DNA from: Chromera velia
Taxonomy: Eukaryota; Sar; Chromeraceae
Assembly: GCA_018398765.1 (NCBI GenBank)
Contig: JAHBMJ010000600.1
Coordinates: 1 to 33,636, forward strand
DNA length: 33,636 nucleotides
Reading direction: 5' to 3'
Each line of letters begins with the position of its first letter. Positions within the stretch are counted from its first letter, which is position 1. The position numbers were made by a program, and so were the translations under genes. Positions 1 through 11,288 of this stretch are shown here, piece by piece. The notes below the pieces were generated by a model, which saw nothing but the letters and a program-made list of their open reading frames with translations, was not told where the DNA came from and did no database searches.

Positions 1-1
1 A

Positions 2-217
2 GAAGAAGACCTTCTGAGCTTGTGGGTAAGGAACCCCAGGAGGCGGCGGCGCCGGAAACAAGAGATAACATCGGTGGCCTTCCATCTTTCAGACAAGAAC
101 TTGATGGACAACCGACAGAGCAACAGCAAGGCCAAAACGTGTCAATCCATCGCGAATCCGAAAATGGAAACTCTTTCTACACGGCTTAAAAGGAATTCCA
201 CAGCAGCCAATAAATAA
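2..217 (+). CDS. possible C-terminal end of an upstream ORF (partial)
   Basis: A reading frame open from the left edge ends at TAA 215-217. It is strongly basic, with a run of six arginines near residue 15, and is otherwise featureless. It could be the tail of an upstream open frame of the retrotransposon that follows, or chance. No domain is recognised. Its frame differs from that of the reverse transcriptase, which begins about 180 bases later. Confidence 0.2.
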   Translation, partial: EEDLLSLWVRNPRRRRRRKQEITSVAFHLSDKNLMDNRQSNSKAKTCQSIANPKMETLSTRLKRNSTAANK

Positions 218-299
218 TTAGTTCACCTGATCACACTGATGTGACTGATCATGACAGCCCTCGGATGTTGTCACCAAACTGATCCTTGTTCGATGATCG

Positions 300-3200
300 T
301 TGGAAGCATTTGGAAGCGGTTGGAAGCATTTCAGACATTTTCAGACTGATTTTTTTGGCCCGAGGGCGCGTTGCCTTGTTCCGGCCGCACCCATGGTCCG
401 GGGTCCGGCGCTGCATGTCCAGTGCACGTCCATATGCAGGGCGGCCATTCCCACGGACAGACATATTGATCCCAGGCTACGCCCTGCCCTGGCTGCCGTC
501 ATCGAGGAGATCGTCGATCGTCTGGGGGACGAGGACGCCATCAAAGCAGAGAGAGCGTGGAAAGCCCTAGCATACTTCCCTTCCATCTTCTTCCGCAAGG
601 ACCGACGAGGAGGGCACGCTTCCTTGTTTGCGCGCCGGCGGCGAATCAAGGCTTTTTGGGAGGGGGACTTTGAGACGCTAGTCCGATCTCTGCGCGAGGA
701 TGTAGTAAGAATGAGGGAGAAACAGAAGAAGGGGCAGGAGAGAAGAGGGCGTCGGTCGATACAGCAGCGCACAGAAGACGACCTGGCCTCTAAGCGGAGA
801 CAGGTGCAGGGGTTGATAGAGGAGGGGGCGCTCTCAAAGGCAGCCTCTCGGCTGCAGTCATTCGGGGTGGCTCCTACAACTGCCACTACCTTCAGAAAGA
901 CAGCAGGTATGTTCCCCCGGAGAGCGCATCCACTTCTTTTGAGAGGCCCTTCCCAGGACGCTAGACAGGAGGACTCGCAGTCCTTGGAGCCCACTTCTTC
1001 TGCTTTCCCGTCACTGTCACAGAAAAACCTCCTGGAGGCCATTAGGTCAGCACCGAAAGGCTCGGCACAGGGGGTTACAGGGTGGCAGTATGAGCACCTA
1101 GGCTTTTTCCTCCCCAGAGATGGCTCGGCACAGGCGCGGATTCTGCGTATTGCCACGTGTTTGGCAAGAGGTGATGCTCCGGTGGGTTTCATATCACTGC
1201 TGGCGGGGGGAAGGTGCTTTGCTTTGAAGAAGAACGCACGGGAAACGGAGGTGAGATCGATTGTAGTGGGGGATGTTCTACGAAGGTGGGTTACGAGAGC
1301 GATCCTCTTGGAGTTCGGTCCTCAGTTCGAGAGGCACCTTGGCCCCCTGCAGTTTGCTGTGTGCACTAGAGCAGGTACGGAAAAGTTGTTTCGGTGTGTG
1401 CAAACGTGCCTGCAGCGTTCTCCTTCATCTGCTGTCCTCAATTTAGATGCATCCAATGCCTTCAATGCTTGCGATCGTCAGGTAGTCATGGACGAGCTCC
1501 ATACAGATTTTCCCTATCTGTATACATTCTTTGCGTTATGGTACAGAACCCCTTCCAATCTGGTGTTCAGGGATCAGACAGGTTTCTTGCAAAAGATCAA
1601 GTGCGAAGAAGATATCTAGGAAGGTGTGCAACAGGGGGATGTAGCAGGGCCCCTTTTATTCTGTCTCGGGCTGAAGCCTTCCCTCGATGGTGTGTTAGGG
1701 GATCTGCAGGCTAAGCATGGAGGAAAGGGGTGCTTTGTCGGTGCTTTCATTGACGATGTCTCTATGGTTTTCCCTCTCCGCCCCCTGTCCCAGATTCCTG
1801 CAGATGGACAGGACGACAGCATCCTACATACATGGAGGGTGAGTGCGGCTAGGTTGCACAGCTTCGGGCTGACACTACGGCTGGACAAGAGCTCCGTTCA
1901 TTCTCCCTCATGGCAGCCCATGGCAAGCTGCCCGGCAGCCTACCCTTCTCCCCCCGGAATCTCTCCCTCTCTCACAGGTTTCCGTCTTTGTGGTGCGGCA
2001 AGTAGGACGGTGCAGTATCAGAGTGAACACTTCGACAAAAAACTGAGAGAGGCGCGGGAGCTCAGTGAGGCAGTCGAAGAGTATGGGGACCCGCAGAGGG
2101 CTCACCTCCTGATGCGTTTCTGCGTTCTCCTAAAGCTGATTTACCTCACGAGAATCATGGGAGACGTCATCACGTCGGACGAGTGGTCGTGTGCTGATAA
2201 GGAGTTAGGCAAGTCGTGGGCACGCATCATGGGTTTGTCAGAGCAGGAGTGGGGGCAGGGAGAAGTGCGAAATCAAGCCTACCTTCCTCAGTACCAAGGG
2301 GGTCTGGGTCTTACTTGTTTTCGCACAACCGCGACGGCAGGTTTGTTGGGGAGTTGCGGAGTTACGTTGTCTGATGTGGTTCAGCGACTGACAGACCAGG
2401 CTTTCCTCAATCAGGGCCAGGCACCAGAAAGGGAAGCCTTTTCGGCTCTTCTCTGGCTACAGGCATCCAAGCGCGAGTTTGAGAGGGCAGAGGCAGCGGC
2501 GGAATCGGTGAAACTCAAGGCAAACCATCCGTTAAGACACGGGTGGAATTCTATGTTTGACGTTTGGTGAAGAGCGTTATCCGGCCAAGAACAGCAGAAA
2601 ATTACCGACGCCATTCACCGATCGCGCAGAGTGTATCTTTTTTCGAAGGTGCAGCTCTCTGAGCATGTCCGCCTGCATTCCTGCTCTGGCAACGGGGCTT
2701 CAGCGTGGCTGAGTGCTGTTCCCTCATCTGGTTGGCTGCGCTTCCCTCCCGCAGTTTATCGGGTAGCGATCCGCATTCGGCTCGGCCTGGGCATCCCGGA
2801 GATGCGCAGGGCAGGGGTGTGTGTGTGTGCGGGTCTCCTCTCGACCCCAGAGGGCACCACGCACAGAAGTGCCCGAACGGAGGGGGCGTGCACTGGCGCC
2901 ATGAGCAGGTAAAAGGGGCATTTACACAGATTCTGCGTAGGCTCCGCCACACTCACGTACTGGAAGAAACGACCCTGGGTCACTTGGGGGTCGCTACCGA
3001 TTCCCATCTCGCTAATCAGAGGAACAAACGGGCAGACATCTTTGCCTCCCTTTCAAATGGTGACACCATCCTAGCGGATGTTTCCGTCACTTTTCCCATC
3101 TCGTCTGACGCTGCCCGCCTGCGTACCCGATCGAAAACAGTAGGGGCAGCCGCCAAGACGAAGAGTGAGGAGAAGCAGAGGAAATATGCTGTCGCGGCTC

Positions 3201-3550
3201 GTTTGGTGGGCCTGCGATTCGTTCCGCTGGTCTTCGAGACCTTCGGACGACCAGATAGAGAGACGGTCTCTTTTGTGAAGGAGTTGGTCGGGATTGCAGG
3301 TTCAAGAGCGGGTTTTTCCACGGAGGGGGAGATGAAGGCGGTCCAGGCGCGTCTCACAGACCGGTATTGGAAGGTCCTCGGTTGTACGCTGCAGCGGTAC
3401 GTGGCTATCAACGTGCTGACTTCTGCCTTTCATGGCAGGGGTCAGCGGGGTCCTTTCCAGCCAGCCTCCCTTTTGGGACGTGAGTTCTCGATGCAGTTGG
3501 CGCATGAGAGGGACCGTTTTGTTCAGGAGGATTCTGAGATTGCTACGTGA
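300..3550 (+). pseudogene. non-LTR retrotransposon reverse transcriptase, degraded
   Basis: In life this protein would copy element RNA into DNA at a nicked chromosomal target. The frame has its first ATG at 393. RT motif A is visible as VLNLDASNAFNACDR (about 1437-1480), motif B as GVQQGDVAGPLLFCLG (1623-1670) and motif C as FIDD in place of YxDD (about 1747-1758). TAG at 1617-1619 interrupts the frame just before motif B, and TGA at 2568-2570 interrupts it again. Translation then continues in the same frame to about 2815, where a GT dinucleotide run marks a shift into another frame, open to TGA 3548-3550. That last part holds a CxC...HxxxC knuckle (about 2820-2870) and a RADI...ADVSVT...K arrangement. 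The latter resembles the restriction-like endonuclease of R2/NeSL-type elements; this is inference. No apurinic endonuclease is seen upstream. The element is inactive as sequenced. Confidence 0.85.
2705..3550 (+). other. C-terminal knuckle plus nuclease-like segment of the retrotransposon
   Basis: This is the longest uninterrupted stretch of the element's C-terminal part. The residues before about 2815 belong to the other frame; the meaningful part starts at the cysteine-rich CVCG. It has a Cys/His knuckle (CVCG, then HHAQKC), then NKRADIFASLSNG and ILADVSVTFP, then a lysine-rich helix and KYAVAARLVGLRFVPLVFE. The spacing of Asp, Asp-x-Ser/Val and Lys suits a PD-(D/E)XK fold, as in R2-type site-specific elements. 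I infer target-primed insertion chemistry. Clade assignment needs a profile search. Confidence 0.5.
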
Positions 3551-4250
3551 TTTGTTTAAACTTGTTTTTTGATGCATGAATGTGCATGGATACTTGCGTG
3601 TTCGGTCTTTGTTTCTTCTCTTTTCTGTGAGCAATTGTCGACAGTTGTATAGGTATCAGACACTCTGTGGGCATGTCTCGTGCTCGGCACCACGTCTTTG
3701 TTTCCTTGATTGATTCTCCTTGGGGGAGAGCTCTTACAGTGGCGCGGGAAAGTGTACTACCATGCATCTGTTTGCTGGTTCGTTGCATTCTTTTTGCTTG
3801 TACTGTTGCTCTCAAACTTTCACCCACATTTCTTCGTTTTTTTTTTCATGCTCCATGCAGCCAGTAAGGTTCGGGTTCTGTTTTTTGTCTTTGTGCTTCG
3901 AGGTTGAAGTCGATCTTTCTTGGTATTCTGATTTAAGCTCGGAATGTCTCGCCGCTGGCAGGCCATTTTGCAAGTCTTGAGCCTCTTTTTTGTCTACTCC
4001 GATCGTCGTTCGTGTCCTCTAGCCGTTGGTCCTCACTGGGAGTCGTAGCCGTGGTTCCTTAACCTAGGAATTGAATGCAGGCCTTGCCTTAGGTTTACGC
4101 TTCTAGGGATTGAACCTATGCCGTCGCCCCTAAGACTGGGCGGTGAGCTCAATATCATCATATGCAAGGCTGCCCGCCGGTCTTCATATCGGGGCCGGGA
4201 CGCGGGGGCGGCGGGGCACCGTAACTTGCGGGCCGTAATTTGAAACAGCC
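3551..4250. other. retrotransposon 3' flank, no gene seen
   Basis: The sequence is T-rich at 3550-3910, including a run of nine or more T at about 3838-3847, and may be the 3' untranslated part of the retroelement. No poly(A) tail or target-site duplication could be identified. From 4040 to 4130 there are two imperfect copies of a CTAGGRATTGAA motif. The second, read on the minus strand, resembles a tRNA B box, but no tRNA fold follows. The DNA at 4180-4235 is GC-rich. Confidence 0.5.
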
Positions 4251-4302
4251 CGTAAACTACCATAAACTACCGTAAACCCATGCATGCCTAGGTACATGCA
4301 TG
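4251..4302. repeat. three 10-bp tandem units followed by an inverted repeat
   Basis: Three units of the form CRTAAACTAC lie at 4251-4280, the last diverging to end in CCCA. An 8-bp inverted repeat follows at once: CATGCATG at 4279-4286 and again at 4295-4302, each self-palindromic, around CCTAGGTA. Function is unknown. Confidence 0.6.
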
Positions 4303-5640
4303 AATTTGACCTTGATTTTCTATAATTTGATTCCAGTTGCAAGTTATAATACAGTACAATACAGAAAGAGAAAAGTGCTGTATTAATTATTTTTTTAGAA
4401 AAGAATTTTATATAGTGCAGCCCTGTAAGGCCTGTACGTGGCGCCGCCACGAGGCTATCATAGTACTTAGTTGCTCAACAGGCTACTCGCATGGAGTAGG
4501 GTACGGAATCGATGAGCGTGTGTGTCTGTGCACTAAACGATACTTACAGTGAAGCATGCGTTCTGTAGCGAAGCAAGAGAGAACCTGGAAGGTAATAGAA
4601 GCTGGATGATTGACATGAGTGGTTGTTGTCAGAACTCTAAGATGAAACTCCCTCTATGAACGTCTGATCAAGAATATCTCTGTCTAGCCCGCCACACTGC
4701 TAGCCTCATGATTACTTAGCCCAGTACATACACAGCTTACAGTTTGGTTAGCAGTCTGAGAGCCTTTAGCAATACAGGGAGGCAGATATAGTGTGGATCG
4801 CAAACTTTGTAGTATTGATGAACAGTCAAACTGAACAAAAAATTCTCACCACTGTACATAAGGTCTATACTGACAAGAGTGCAGTGCCAGTTCATGAGTG
4901 GAAAAACTTATTGAATCAAAAGAGATTTCATCTCTTTTGTGTTGTTTGTTCTCGAATCGAAATTTATGGTGGATTTGAGACTCTCTTCCAGATGTAATGG
5001 AGCACAGTTTATCTTGAGGGAGTTCTTGGAACTCAAGATTACTGGCTCACTGGAGATGAGGGTCCAGAAGGACAAGCTTGAGGAGGGAGACCATTCAGTC
5101 TGATTGACTGAACTGACTAACTAACTCACTACCGTCTCTGCTGATTGTGCTGCAATGAAGTACGAGGTATCCATCTAAAGTTACCGTATCCATGCCTACA
5201 CAGAACGTGCCCAGGTGATACAGAAGATGCTCTTGGCTGTTTTGCTCTGTGAGAGGTTTGAGATGGAAAGAGGAAGAGCATCTTGTGGAGTGGAGGCTTT
5301 ATTGTGATGACTGGAGGTGTGTGGTCTTTGTCTTCGCTCACAACCAGGTGTGCCGCGTTTCCAAATACTCAGTAGTGCCATGGGGGCACCACGGCTACTA
5401 CACATCTCTAAGTCAGTGAACTCTTAGATTGTTTTCTTTTGGTTACATGAGGGTTGAATTTAATAAATTTATTTTCGGGGGGAGGAAGGAGACTCAGTGC
5501 GTGTGAGAGGTGAAGGAGAGTATGTGTTGAGGTGATATTGGCTTTGGGTGCTTAGTTCTCCTACAGTGTTTCTCTGCATCCTGACTGTCTTGCTTCTCCA
5601 GATAAGAATGCATCCTAGGGATCCAAGTAGTTAGGATGGA
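4303..5640. other. intergenic, no gene recognised
   Basis: This is moderately AT-rich DNA with only short open frames. A perfect 10-bp hairpin lies at 4917-4939. The segment at about 5190-5410 reads weakly like a decayed coding sequence, but I could not assign it to a family. A short TGACT/TAACT run lies at 5100-5130. Confidence 0.5.
4917..4939. repeat. perfect 10-bp inverted repeat with a 3-nt loop
   Basis: CAAAAGAGAT at 4917-4926 is complementary to ATCTCTTTTG at 4930-4939 around TTC. The second arm ends in TTTT, so it superficially resembles a hairpin terminator. In a eukaryotic intergenic region it has no assigned role. Confidence 0.5.
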
Positions 5641-6990
5641 GGGAAAAAAGGAAGAAAAGAAGAATGAAAGAAGGAGAGAGAGGGACAGAAAGAAGGAGAG
5701 AGAAGGAGAAAGAGTCTTCAGTGCCTGGGATTGGCTATCTGGGGGGCTGATGACTTCAGCCGGAATCTATGTAGGGTGAATGTTAAGAAAAAACAGGACC
5801 ACCCTGACTCCGATGGAATTTCTGACTCCAAAAAAAAAAATATTTAATTAAAATAATTAATTGAGTTACACAGTCTTATTAATTCATTTTTACTCTCTAA
5901 AGACTGTTTTTAAATATAAATAAAAGCTTAAAACAACATCTACAGACAACTAGAAATACAAATAAAAATTTTTCTTCTGGTTTTACTTTTTTTTTTAATT
6001 TTTTGTGAAACTTACCCCAAAGGTTCACAATAGCTTCCCTAGCTAGTTCTCTAGATGTTAAACTTGTATAATTGGAGTTTGTTGGGGTTACTGTTAGACT
6101 AGTGTAATCAATTGCTGAAGAGTTAGTCTATAGACACTTAATGCTAGACTTAATGAATGTTACATCCATGAGAGCGTGGAAGGAAGAGTTCTCAACCGCT
6201 AAAGCTATCATTGATAAAGCAAATATTGTGGCGACATTATCTACACTGATCTATAACAGCGGGTTTCTGTTCGGCACATCGAATAAGAAAAGCTGCAAGA
6301 GAGAAGTAGACAGATAGGCAAAGAGGTGGACAGAGAAAAGAGAAAGAGAGAGAAAGGGAGAGACGCAGGCAGGCAGGTAGGCACAGAGAGATCGAGGGGC
6401 AAAACGGGGGAGGAGGGTGAAAAAGGCTTACAATGAAAAACAGAGAAACAGGCATTACGTTAAAAGATGAGAGGACAAAAAAAAGGACAGAGGCCTGGAG
6501 AGGGAAGTCTTAGGCGCTGTAGGGAAGAGAAAGCAGAAACGTTGACGAAAAAAGAGAGAGCATGCAGCGAATCTTAACACTTAGTGTATAAGAAGGGAAT
6601 GGGACGGGCAAAGAAAAAGGATAAACGAATCACGTAGAAATGAAACGGAAGAAAAAGAAACAAGATCCAAAGTCAGGGGGACAAGAAAGATGCAATCAGA
6701 ATAGGAGAAAGGTACAGAGAAAACGGGAAGAAACAACAAAGTTCGTAGAGAGAAAGAAAGATAGAAAGGGGGAGAGAAAGCAGAAGAGAAGATGAGATGG
6801 ATGCATAGTTTGGGGACAGCTTTCACAAAATCAGTGAGCAGGAGTCTCTAAGTATAGTTGGTGGGTTGCTTCTCTTGCTATCTCTGTCTTGTGTTATCTG
6901 TTATCTTTACTTTCCCTCTGTTTGTCTAGGTTGGGAGGAAGAGCGAAAAAAGAAAAGGGGGAGAAGAAGGAAAAACGAGAGAGACTGGGG
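5641..6990. repeat. purine-rich low-complexity tracts with an AT-rich island between
   Basis: The + strand is A/G-rich at 5641-5715 and again at about 6295-6990, with many GAGA, GGAA and AGAAAG words and few pyrimidines. Between them (about 5830-6200) is an AT-rich stretch with poly-A and poly-T runs. A short open frame at 6108-6308 has no recognisable domain. The minus-strand open frames here are serine/leucine/phenylalanine-rich products of the low-complexity sequence and are not genes. Confidence 0.7.
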
Positions 6991-7143
6991 GCGAGAATAC
7001 AAGAGTGCACATGCATGACGCTGATACAACAAACAGAAGAGTGAGAGTGTCGACTGCCCATCGAACCATCATAAGTTACTGTACCAAAATGGAATGACTG
7101 TAGTACGTTTGATGTTAACACTGAAAATGTAACTACAACAAAT

Positions 7144-9886
7144 ATGAGTAATTATCAAAATATCACTTCAGATACGATAATTGGAATATTGTGTGGAGCC
7201 AAAAGTAAGACTACCGTTGTTGCCTTCCACAGTAAAGAAACATATGCACACTTCAATACTGTATTCCGAAATTGGCTTTCTTGGTATAATATAAACAATG
7301 GACACTCAACTGTTTATGTTTTTTTCAAGTACACCCCCGTTGTGAATTCTGCCACAAATATCTTGGCTTCTACCTTTCCTAAGATGGTCGATATCCTAAA
7401 TGATGGAGCTATTGCATGGATTAACACAACTTCTGCAGAACTGTCTCCAACTGTATTGTTAAATATACCACAGTTCTTTATTCCTGAAGCTGTGCGAAGA
7501 CAATATCTTCTGACAAAACTCCAAGAACGCGTAGTATTTTACAACCAAACTTATCAGTTTATGTTTTTTACTTTCAAACAGGTAATGGGTTGTAAAAAAG
7601 ATGATGGTGCACTAAGTAAAAATTTGGTTGGTCTTCCAAAGGGATAACAGTTGATTGATCGTTCTATAATGAATGAGTGTCTAAGGTATGATTCACATCA
7701 AGCTTTGGCAATTCATTGTGGACAACCGAGCGGCATCACAGTTTTGGATTTTAATGATTACGAGACGTTTACACAGCTAAATTCGCTTTATTAGTTAGAG
7801 CAGTTTTCAGAACAATTGACACCATGAGGCCGGCACGTCTGGTTCAGCTATAATCCAGAGATCAAGTCAGGAACGGATGTACTTGCTATGTATCCAAAAG
7901 TAGATGTTCGAAACGGTGGGTCGATGTTAATTGCAGATCCAACTTTATATGTCGGTGGAGATGGTGAACTCAAAGAATACTTTTATTGGAGTCTTCCCCA
8001 CCGATTTGAGCTTCAACCAATCCCCTTTGTTCGTGGTGAGCGCTTACAACCAGCACCCTCTATTCCTCAAGACAAATCTGATTCACCACCAATTGCTGTT
8101 CTTCAAGACAAATCTGATCCGCTACCAGTTTCTGATCTACCACCAGTTTCTCTGCTTCTTGGACCAAACATAGAAAATATACCCTCTCCACCAAGCCTGC
8201 ACAAAGAAATAGAGCAGCTGATTCAATGTTTAAGCGAACAGCGAGCTACTACTTATACCAGTTGGACTAAAGTAGGCCTTGCTATCAAAAACACGTTAGG
8301 GGAACATGGTGAACATGTTTTTACCCAGTTTTCTTCAAAAGCACCCAACTTTGAACGAGAAACATATATTGAAAAGTATCGTAGAGATTTCACAGTGCGA
8401 GGTGGTAAACTTAAGTTAACTTTAACATCTTTACACTATTGGGCCAAGCCTGACAATGAAGTAATATACCACAACTTGTTTGGAAGATGTGAAGCTTTCC
8501 AATATACTGTCGTTTCTCATGACCGCGAAGCAATCGAATTGGCTGTCAAACTTTTACATGACGTCATGCAGCGGACATGCAGGAAACTATGTCAAGATTA
8601 AAAACACGTGGACCTCTGACCCCAAATTGGCTACTACCTTTTTACAACACCAGATTATGAAATTCAACATCGTTCGCAAGAAAAGAAAAAATGTGATTCC
8701 ATACTCTGCAATGACTGCAGGTGCTTCCAATATTTTCAAAGGGCTGTGGGCCTTTGTCCCTCTGGATCCTTGTTTTCTTGACCAGCTCCGGAACTCAACA
8801 TGAGTACAGGTCTGTTTTTAAAAAGGGGTATACAATATGCAGATACACACATTCACCATCTGGAGTGCATTGCAGACTAAAGTCTATTCGCTTATCAGTA
8901 TCGACTATGACTATGCCCCTGGAGAGCCAGAAATCCAACAAGAAATAATCAATAAAATTTTGTTACCAACATTTGGATCCAAAGAAGCGTATACAAATTT
9001 TCTCTGTTTTTTTGCCTGTAGGATTGGTGGGCATATCGAAAATAAACAGTGGGGTCTTTTTTTGGGTAAACAAAACTGTAGGAAAGGTATAATTACCAAG
9101 TTTCTCCTCCGCAAAGCCTTCTAAAAATACGTAAATGGTATCGAGTCCTCCAATTTTGTGTGTGAACGTATCCATCAGAATGAAGACCAGGCACGAAAGC
9201 TTTCCTGGATGTTGGATTGTCAGTTTCCTCGGATTAGCATCAGCCAAGAATTTCTAATCACAGCTGAAACCCAAGTGAACGGCACAATGCTCAAAAAATT
9301 TAATAGCGGGGGGGACACCCTGGTTGCTCGCAAGCTTTTTTATGATGAGGTTGAATTCACCGTTGGCTCGCGTATGTTGATTATGTGCAATGATTTTCCC
9401 ACCGTTACTCCTGAGGATGCACTTGAAACTGTTGTTATATTTAAAAGAGCCAGCAAGTTTGTTAATCAAGAGACGATGGACCGGTTCGCGCCGCATTCTG
9501 ATTACAAAAGTATAACTTACCGTTTAAAAGATGATTCGATCAAAAATAAGTGTTCAACGCTATCATGGCGAAAGGCGTTTTGTGCACTTGTATTTGATCA
9601 TTATCACGATGTACCTCTTGTTCCTTCAAAACAGACATAAAAGCTCATTAAAGATGTTCAAGTTGATAATGGTATTTGTTTTGATGAGGACTGGCAGCAA
9701 CGGTTCATAATCACTAATAACCGGGAGGATGGGTTAACTAATACCCATCTGTGGGCCTACGCTACTGGTATGGGTATGACACTTCATAAGTTGAAGCAAA
9801 AACTTATCCAAGCTGGTGCAGAAGATGGATGGCGTGCAAAGAACAGCGAGCGGGGGATTTGTAAAATCAAACATCGGGTAATATAA
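7144..9886 (+). pseudogene. D5-like viral primase-helicase relic (endogenous viral element)
   Basis: Intact relatives prime and unwind DNA during replication of nucleocytoplasmic large DNA viruses, virophages and Polinton-like elements. Domain order is as follows. An unassigned N-terminal region spans 7144-7600. An archaeo-eukaryotic primase spans about 7690-8010, with GITVLDFND (metal motif region), GRHVWF and VDVRNGGSMLIADPT. A Pro/Asp-rich linker with a small direct repeat covers 8050-8170. A PriCT-2 domain (SWTKVGLAIKN) covers about 8200-8440. An SF3 helicase runs 8930-9520, with a Walker-A region, then FNSGGDTLVARKLF, then LIMCNDFP (motif C). A C-terminal domain ends at TAA 9884-9886. 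Breaks seen: TAA 7645, TAG 7792, TGA 7825, a frameshift near 8565-8590, TGA 8801, TAA 8819, TAA 9122 and TAA 9638. The sequence is visibly AT-richer than the host genes, and no introns are apparent. Host virus lineage is unresolved. Confidence 0.85.
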
Positions 9887-10852
9887 TTGAATAAAATATA
9901 ATTTGAAATGTGTTCGATAATGTCACATCAACACTATGTTATTTTAACCAGTTTTTTTTATCAAGTTGTAAGTCAAAGCATGCTTTTTTAAGTTTTTTTA
10001 AGCATGTAACGCAGACTGCTTACTAACTAGCTGTTGTGCACAATTCTGCCTAGAAGCGGTTCCAAAGCTATAGCCGACTGTCTCAAGAAGGTCTATTCTA
10101 TCGATAAGACAAGTTGAGGCGAATCGATCCGATTGGCATGCAGGCTTCCTCATCCCTCTCCCCCATGAATGTGTACTCTGGGTTGTCCTCAAAGCCTTGC
10201 TAGTAGCTTGGGATTTGGCGTCGCTAAATCTAGGATTTAACCCTCAATCATCATCATCATCAGCTGTTATTAAGCAACGTATGCTAATGCAGGCCTACGG
10301 TCCATTTATTTTTGTAATTAATTGCGTACGTACACGTGAGTTGGCTGTATTCTCAGTTTTTTAATGAATACTGTTGTTTGTCCTCTGAAATATCTCTAAT
10401 TCTAATAATAGGCAACTTTTCCTTAGAGAAGTCTCGAGTGCAAACCGAGTGGTACACCATATATCTTTAATTGAAGCAAGCTCGGTTTTTTATTCGTATA
10501 AACAACGTGTTCACTCTGTTTTATACTATGGAAACACCGCTAGCCATCGTTTTCTTCTAGAATACTAAATGCTTATCAATTGTGAATAGTTAACACTAGG
10601 AAAATCGTAACTCCCTAGAACTTAAAAATATAAATGTTTTTCAATTAAGCGCCATTTTTGTCAAATTGTCAAGAAGGCGCAATTCAGGTTATGGTCTTCA
10701 AAAAAGCTAATGTTTTTGACAATTTTCTTTTACCAGCAGGCAGTGGTCCGATTCTATTTGATCTTCTCGTCTGATTGTCATAAAGCTGTTGATCTAGCTG
10801 CATGTATTTTTTTGTGCAAGTACCCCCCTGAAGCTATGAAGATTTTGATCTG
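9887..10852. other. AT-rich intergenic flank of the viral relic, no gene seen
   Basis: No open frame of note and no second viral gene could be recognised downstream of the primase-helicase relic. The composition stays AT-rich to about 10800 and then becomes mixed. I saw no terminal inverted repeat that would mark the end of an inserted element, but a long-range search was not possible by eye. Confidence 0.4.
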
Positions 10853-10979
10853 TCGGCGTAACTTTGTCGGTTGGTTTGATCGGTGCTCGGTAACTTTTTC
10901 GGCTAGGTTTGATCCAGAGGGCGTAACTTTCTCGGTGGGGCTGATTCGAGGGCGGTGACTTTGTCGATGGGCGAGCCGC
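10853..10979. repeat. four-copy imperfect tandem repeat, period about 32-33 bp
   Basis: The core word GTAACTTT (GTGACTTT in the last copy) recurs at 10858, 10890, 10923 and 10955. Each core is followed by TCGG or TCGA, a G-rich stretch and, in three copies, TGATC or TGATTC. The spacing of 32, 33 and 32 bp shows a decaying minisatellite. No coding role is evident. Confidence 0.75.
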
Positions 10980-11088
10980 GGGCGCCGAAGGCGCGGCGCC
11001 TAGCATGGCGGAGAGAGAAGAGAGGAGAGGAAAGGAGAAAGGCGAGAATGAAGAGAGGGAGAGGGAGAGCTAGACACACGTAGACACA

Positions 11089-11156
11089 TTGTGTTACACA
11101 CACTCACACACAGACACACACACAACCACACACACAGACACACACACACTTACGCA
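11089..11156. repeat. CA-rich microsatellite
   Basis: Interrupted (CA)n with CAGACA and CAACCA variants. It lies after a GA-rich stretch (10995-11070) that follows the 32-bp minisatellite. Confidence 0.8.
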
Positions 11157-11288
11157 GCCAACGCCTCACGCACTACAACGATACCGGTCCGTGCCCTTAG
11201 CCTCCCGATCTCCAACCACAATTCACATGCAGCGACATGATAGCAGAAAATCTGATTGTTCCACAGTCAAACAATTCATGTGACCTGC

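Noticed and set aside
341..1192. A 283-codon minus-strand open frame
   Set aside because: Shadow of the reverse-transcriptase coding strand, with no domain of its own.
4095..4180. tRNA gene or tRNA-derived SINE on the minus strand
   Set aside because: GGTTCAATCC matches a B box, but the T stem is imperfect, the presumed anticodon loop has eight bases and no D arm or A box is convincing.
5150..5410. Decayed transposase-like coding sequence
   Set aside because: A few aromatic and acidic residues hint at it in one frame, but no DDE motif series could be followed and stops are frequent.
7144..9886. Reassigned stop codon instead of pseudogene in the viral primase-helicase
   Set aside because: TAA, TAG and TGA all interrupt it and at least one frameshift is needed, so a single alternative code does not explain it.
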